Source: Alnus glutinosa
Taxonomy: Eukaryota > Streptophyta > Magnoliopsida > Fagales > Betulaceae
NCBI RefSeq assembly: GCF_958979055.1
Contig: NC_084899.1
Location: forward strand, 3,099,001-3,163,000
DNA length: 64,000 nucleotides
Reading direction: 5' to 3'
This document shows, in pieces, positions 60,010 to 64,000 of the stretch. The position numbers and the translations under genes were made by a program. The notes under the pieces were generated by a model. It was not told where the DNA came from, ran no database searches, and saw only the letters and a program-made list of their open reading frames with translations. How positions within the stretch are numbered: the stretch's first letter is position 1; every line of letters starts with the position of its first letter.

Positions 60010-61195
60010 TAAACCCTAAACCCTAAATCAAAACCAATATAAAAATCCCTATGATCAAATCTCAAAACCAAACCCCTAAGCTTTATACTCTAAAAAACAA
60101 GCAAAAACCATAAACCCTAAACCCTAGCCCAAAATACCGTTCACCCTAAAAACCCTAAACCCTACAAAAGAGTGAAATTTTTTTGTTACTTTTTTATTTT
60201 AGTTAAACCCTAAACCCTAACCCTAAAAACTAAACCCTAAAAACCTAAACCCTAGCCCAAAATACCGTTCACCCTAAAAACCCTAAACCCTACAAAAGAG
60301 TGAAATTTTTTTATTACTTTTTTATTTTAGTTAAACCCTAAACCCTAAACCCTAAAAAAATTTTTTATACTCTAACCTTAAAACCCTAACCCTAAAAACT
60401 AAACCCTAAAAACTAAACCCTAAAAACCTAAACCCTAACCTTAAAACCCTAAAACCTAAACCCTAACCCTAAAAACCTAAACCCTAACCTTTTTAACCCT
60501 AACCCTAAAAACTAAACCTTCAAAACCTAAACCCTAATCCTAAAAACTAAACCCTAACAACGTAAACCCTAAACCCTAAACCCTAAAACCTAAACCCTAA
60601 CTTTAAAACCCTAACCCTAAAAACTAAACCTTCAAAACCTAAACCCTAACCTTTTTAACCCTAACCCTAAAAACTAAACCCTAAAAATCTAAACCATAAC
60701 CATAAAACCCTGACAACCCTAAACCCTAACCCTAAAAACTAAACCCTAACCTTTTTAACCCTAACCCTAAAAAAAGGAACCTTAAAACTCTAAACCATAA
60801 ATAAAGAAAGACGAATATTAAAAAAGAAAAAATTAATAAAGGGAGAGATCTCTTTTTTTTTTTAATTACTTTTTATGGTGAGGTAAACTCAAACCCTAAC
60901 CCTACAAACTAAACCCTAAACACATAAAACCCTAAACCCTACAAATATTTTTACGTAAACCCTAAACCCTAACCCTAAAAACTGAACCCTAAAAACCTAA
61001 ACCCTAACCTTAAAAACTAAACCCTAAACCCTAAACCCTAAACCCTAAACCTAAACCCTAACCTTAAAAACTAAACCCTTAAAACCGAAACCCTAAAAAC
61101 CTAAACCCTAACCTTTTTAACCCTAACCCTAAAAACTAAACCCTTAAAAACTTAAACCCTAACCTTAAAACCTAAAAAGAAACAACCCTAACCTC
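60010..61195 (-). repeat. Degenerate telomere-like block, CCCTAAA orientation
   Basis: A dense array of aaaccctaaa, ccctaacccta and ctaaaaac units, including short perfect CCCTAAA runs near 60556-60580 and 61021-61046. A segment of about 130 bp starting aaccctagcccaaaataccg is duplicated (60120 and 60245). Its orientation is opposite to the block at 57055-58355. Confidence 0.85.
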
Positions 61196-61324
61196 TAAAA
61201 AAAGTATGAAAAAATGATACTTTGAGTTAACTGTATAAAACAAACATTAAACAAACAAGCACTTTATTTGCTGTAATCAAATAACATATTTCGTTTGAGA
61301 CTGTTAACTCGCGTACAGAGGAAT

Positions 61325-63685
61325 ATGGACAAGTCGTGGATGTCAGCACCTAGAGGTACGACACAGTATAACGACGGGTGTAGAGCGTTCGTGGCATTCG
61401 CCGTTCGTAACTGTAGGTCTGCTGATGGCAAAATTTACTGCCCATGTAAGTACTGCCGGAATAACCAGCGGCACCCCCCAGATTACGTTCTTGCCCACCT
61501 GACAGGGGGGAAGGGAATGTGCACGGGATACGGTTTCTGGTATATGCACGGTGAGACAACCCTAAACCCTGCTGTTCCTGTTCGGGGTCACGACCATCCC
61601 AGTGTCACAGATACGGCTGCATGTGGCATTGAACATGTAGAAGTCACAGAAGAAGGCGGAGACCTGGAACAAGGTGGTGACATGCACGCCATGTTGCATG
61701 ACGCCTTCGGTGTGCACGATGCATCAGATACCGATCATGTTGGCCAGCCCGGAGAAGTAAATAAAGGAACCTCTGCAAGGGACACATTGAAGTACCTTGA
61801 GTTGTTGAAGACTGCCGACAAGCCACTTCACCCCGGGACAAAGCACAGTAAATTGAGTGCTACTGTACATTTCTACAACTTGAAGTGCATTGGAGGTATT
61901 AGTAACAAGATTTTTTCTGATATTCTTGAGCTTGTCAGTCAGTTATTGCCTCCTTGCGATGAGGCATTGCCGGTGAATATGTACGAGGCGAAGAAATTCC
62001 TCAGCTCCATGGGTCTCGGGTATGAGAAGATTCCGGCGTGCCATAATGACTGTATGCTATTCTGGAAAGACAATAGAGATCTAGATACCTGCACCGTATG
62101 TGGAGAATCTAAGTGGATGGCTGATATACATTTCGATCAGGATGGTGAGATAATATCGTCGAGGAAAAATGGTCCAGTGAAGGTGTTGAGATGGTTTCCA
62201 CTCATCCCACGGTTACAGAGGTTATTCATGTCGGAGCACACGGCGCACAATATGAGATGGCATGCAGATGGCCGCACTAGGGACGGCGTATTGAGGCACC
62301 CTGCGGACGGTGAGGCATGGAGATCGTTCGACTCTCTACATCCGGATTTTATGGCTGACAGTAGGAACGTGCGGCTTGGACTGACAGCAGATGGATTCAA
62401 TCCATTTGGGAACATGAGTACATCCCACAGCACATGGCCCGTATTGCTTGTACCGTACAATTTGCCTCCTTGGATGTGCATGAAACAGACGTCGTTCATC
62501 CTGTCACTGGTTATCCCCGGACCGAGCTCACCTGGTATGGATATCGACGTCTACCTTCAGCCACTGATTGATGAGCTATTGGAGCTGTGGGATGTAGGGG
62601 TACGAACACTAGATGCTGCGAAGATGGAGAATTTCAATATGCGTGCTCAGTTGATGTGGACAATAAACGACTTCCCGGCGTATGCAGATTTATCCGGTTG
62701 GCCTAATAAAGGTGTGAAGGCATGTCCTTGTTGCATGCATTCGACACGTTCTAAATATCTGAAGAACGGTTGTAAATTTTGTTACATGGGACACAGGAGG
62801 TACTTGCCAGCCGAACATCTGTGGCGGCTGAACAGAAGAACGTTTGATGGGACTGAGGAGTTAGAATGTGCTCCTGATGTGCCTTGCGGGGTCGAGATCC
62901 TCCAACAGTTGGACGGAGTTGCGTTTGGGGATGAGACCGCGGGTAAGACGAGACGGAAGAAGCGGAAGACGGGTGCACGGGGTGCTAATGATGTTGTGTG
63001 GAAGAAGAAAAGTATTTTCTTCAGATTGCCGTATTGGAAGGACAATTTGCTTAGACACAATCTTGATGTCATGCACATAGAGAAAAATGTCATGGACAAT
63101 ATACTTGGCACTATTTTGGACATCAAAGGGAAAACAAAGGACAACTTGGCAGCTCGGCTGGATTTGCAGGAGATAGGGTTGAGACCTAAATTGCATCCGT
63201 TCACCGCCGCCAATGGTAAAACATTTATACCCGCGGCTTGTCACACGATGTCCAGGGAGGATAAGGAGAGCTTTTTAAAGGTGCTTCGAAATGTGAGAGT
63301 TCCAGACGGATATGCGTCTAACATTTCACGGTGTGTTCGGATGAAGGACCGTACAATTTCAGGGTTAAAAAGTCATGACAGCCACATACTGATGCAACAG
63401 CTTCTACCAATTGCATTGCGTCAGTCATTGCCAGACAAAGTGGTCAGACCTATCGTTGAGATGTCAGCATTTTTCAGAGGCATATGCTCAACCAAGCTAA
63501 CCCAAGCTGAGATGGACCGACTGCAGGGTGACGTATGTATCACACTGTGCAAGCTGGAACAGGTATTTCCTCCTGGGTTTTTTACTAGCATGGTCCACTT
63601 GGTCGTGCATCTTGTGCGCGAGTGTAGACTCGGCGGACCCGTGCAATATAGGTGGATGTACCCGGCAGAGAGGTAAAATACAGCA

Positions 63686-63753
<68 letters not shown>

Positions 63754-64000
63754 ATTTATATTTTTATTAATTTTTTTTTTTCATGTAACTCGTGGCATTA
63801 AACGGGGACAAGCCCTTAATGTTTGTGTGTGCACCAGGAGTCTTGGGGGTTTCAAGTCGAATGTGCGCAACAAAGCGGCTCCTGAGGGGTGCATTGCGGA
63901 AGGTTACATAGCGACCGAGCTAGTAACGTTCTGTTCGAGATATTTAGAAAATGCACCAACCTTCCACAACAGACCTTTGAGAAACCCTGATGGTTCCAAG
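61325..64000 (+). CDS. CACTA transposase, TNP2-type (continues past window)
   Basis: This is the transposase of the surrounding CACTA element. It should cut the CACTA ends and insert them elsewhere. The ATG at 61325 is chosen because the family typically starts MDKSWM; an in-frame ATG at 61295 adds ten residues. Exon 1 runs to 63672, then a 165-bp GT-AG intron with a TA microsatellite, then exon 2 from 63838, joining MYPAER to SLGGFKSNVRNKAAPEGCIAEGYI. Domains in order: the transposase-associated zinc domain (DKSWMSAPRGTTQYNDG to CPCKYC, residues about 2-75); the tnp2 core (YEKIPACHNDCMLFW, CTVCGESKW, NPFGNMSTSHSTWPV, DIDVYLQPLIDELLELW, TINDFPAYADLSGW, ACPCCM, RHNLDVMHIEKNVMDNIL); and a DUF4218-like tail (LPIALRQSLPDKV to LGGPVQYRWMYPAER). 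No stop or frameshift interrupts 780 codons. The telobox-like ACCCTAAACCCT even occurs within the coding sequence at about 61559. Confidence 0.9.

Larger units (their letters stand above)
56523..64000 (+). mobile_element. CACTA (En/Spm) transposon, left 7.5 kb
   Basis: The element starts CACTACAAAAAAC at 56523, the hallmark of CACTA termini, right where the duplicated block loses homology. It has a subterminal region of palindromes sharing gccgcgtgt, long telomere-motif-rich stretches, a CT microsatellite leader region and a TNP2-type transposase on the plus strand. The right terminus is beyond the window, so length and completeness are unknown. The open transposase frame suggests a young, possibly autonomous copy. 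Confidence 0.85.

Noticed and set aside
57055..61195. Telomere or subtelomere end of a chromosome
   Set aside because: The motifs are degenerate, in two opposite orientations, and lie inside a CACTA element next to its transposase. They are internal repeats.
62137..63244. Antisense frames of 120-143 codons under the CACTA transposase
   Set aside because: They are shadows of a well-supported plus-strand coding exon and have no domains of their own.

Overview
The window looks like nuclear DNA of a dicot plant, probably a woody rosid, though the species cannot be fixed from sequence alone. The signs are receptor-kinase genes with short GT-AG introns, CACTA, Mutator and Harbinger-type DNA transposons, L1-type LINE relics, LTR elements primed by initiator-Met tRNA, and AT-rich non-coding DNA with many microsatellites. 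There are no bacterial operons, rRNA genes or CRISPR arrays.

The host genes are a small family of leucine-rich-repeat receptor kinases, all on the minus strand. Their domain layout and wording match subfamily XI, closest to Arabidopsis HSL3 (AT5G25930). Two copies look intact: copy A (21695-24739, 990 aa) and copy B (42762-45852, 987 aa). Each has two exons, with the intron falling inside the Ala-Pro-Glu motif of the kinase. Two more copies are dead. P1 (1121-7107) lost most of its kinase and carries a 4.5 kb insert. P2 (37240-38622) has its last-exon tail fused directly to the juxtamembrane region and is cut off inside the LRRs. The flanks of P1, P2 and B are themselves paralogous, so the locus grew by segmental duplication. 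A third gene relic, a 3-hydroxyisobutyrate-dehydrogenase-like fragment, lies at 35308-35912.

Most of the rest is nested mobile DNA. From left to right: the end of a TIR element (1-952); a non-coding insert in P1 (about 1319-5850); a GC-rich insert (11451-12328); a complete 6.7 kb Mutator-like element with a frameshifted FAR1-type transposase (12483-19204), proven by a 9-bp target duplication and an empty paralogous site; a 1.5 kb non-autonomous LTR element (19684-21201); a palindromic MITE just past copy A; a Pack-MULE-like element in copy A's 5' flank (25027-25605); a TIR element with a GC-rich minisatellite (26813-27515); LINE relics (28205-29335 and 31640-32710, the latter split by a miniature LTR element); hairpin MITEs around the dehydrogenase relic; a TIR element (41221-42557) with an empty site; a retroelement with a 32-copy hairpin-forming array and one LTR (48812-53073); a Harbinger-like element (54429-55459) with an empty site; and the left 7.5 kb of a CACTA element (56523 to beyond the window) with an intact-looking TNP2-type transposase.

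The most unusual structures are two. One is the CACTA 5' region, where strings of palindromes and two telomere-motif-rich blocks of opposite orientation precede the transposase. The other is the 58-60 bp tandem array at 49435-51345, in which each unit can fold into hairpins and all three minus frames are largely open.
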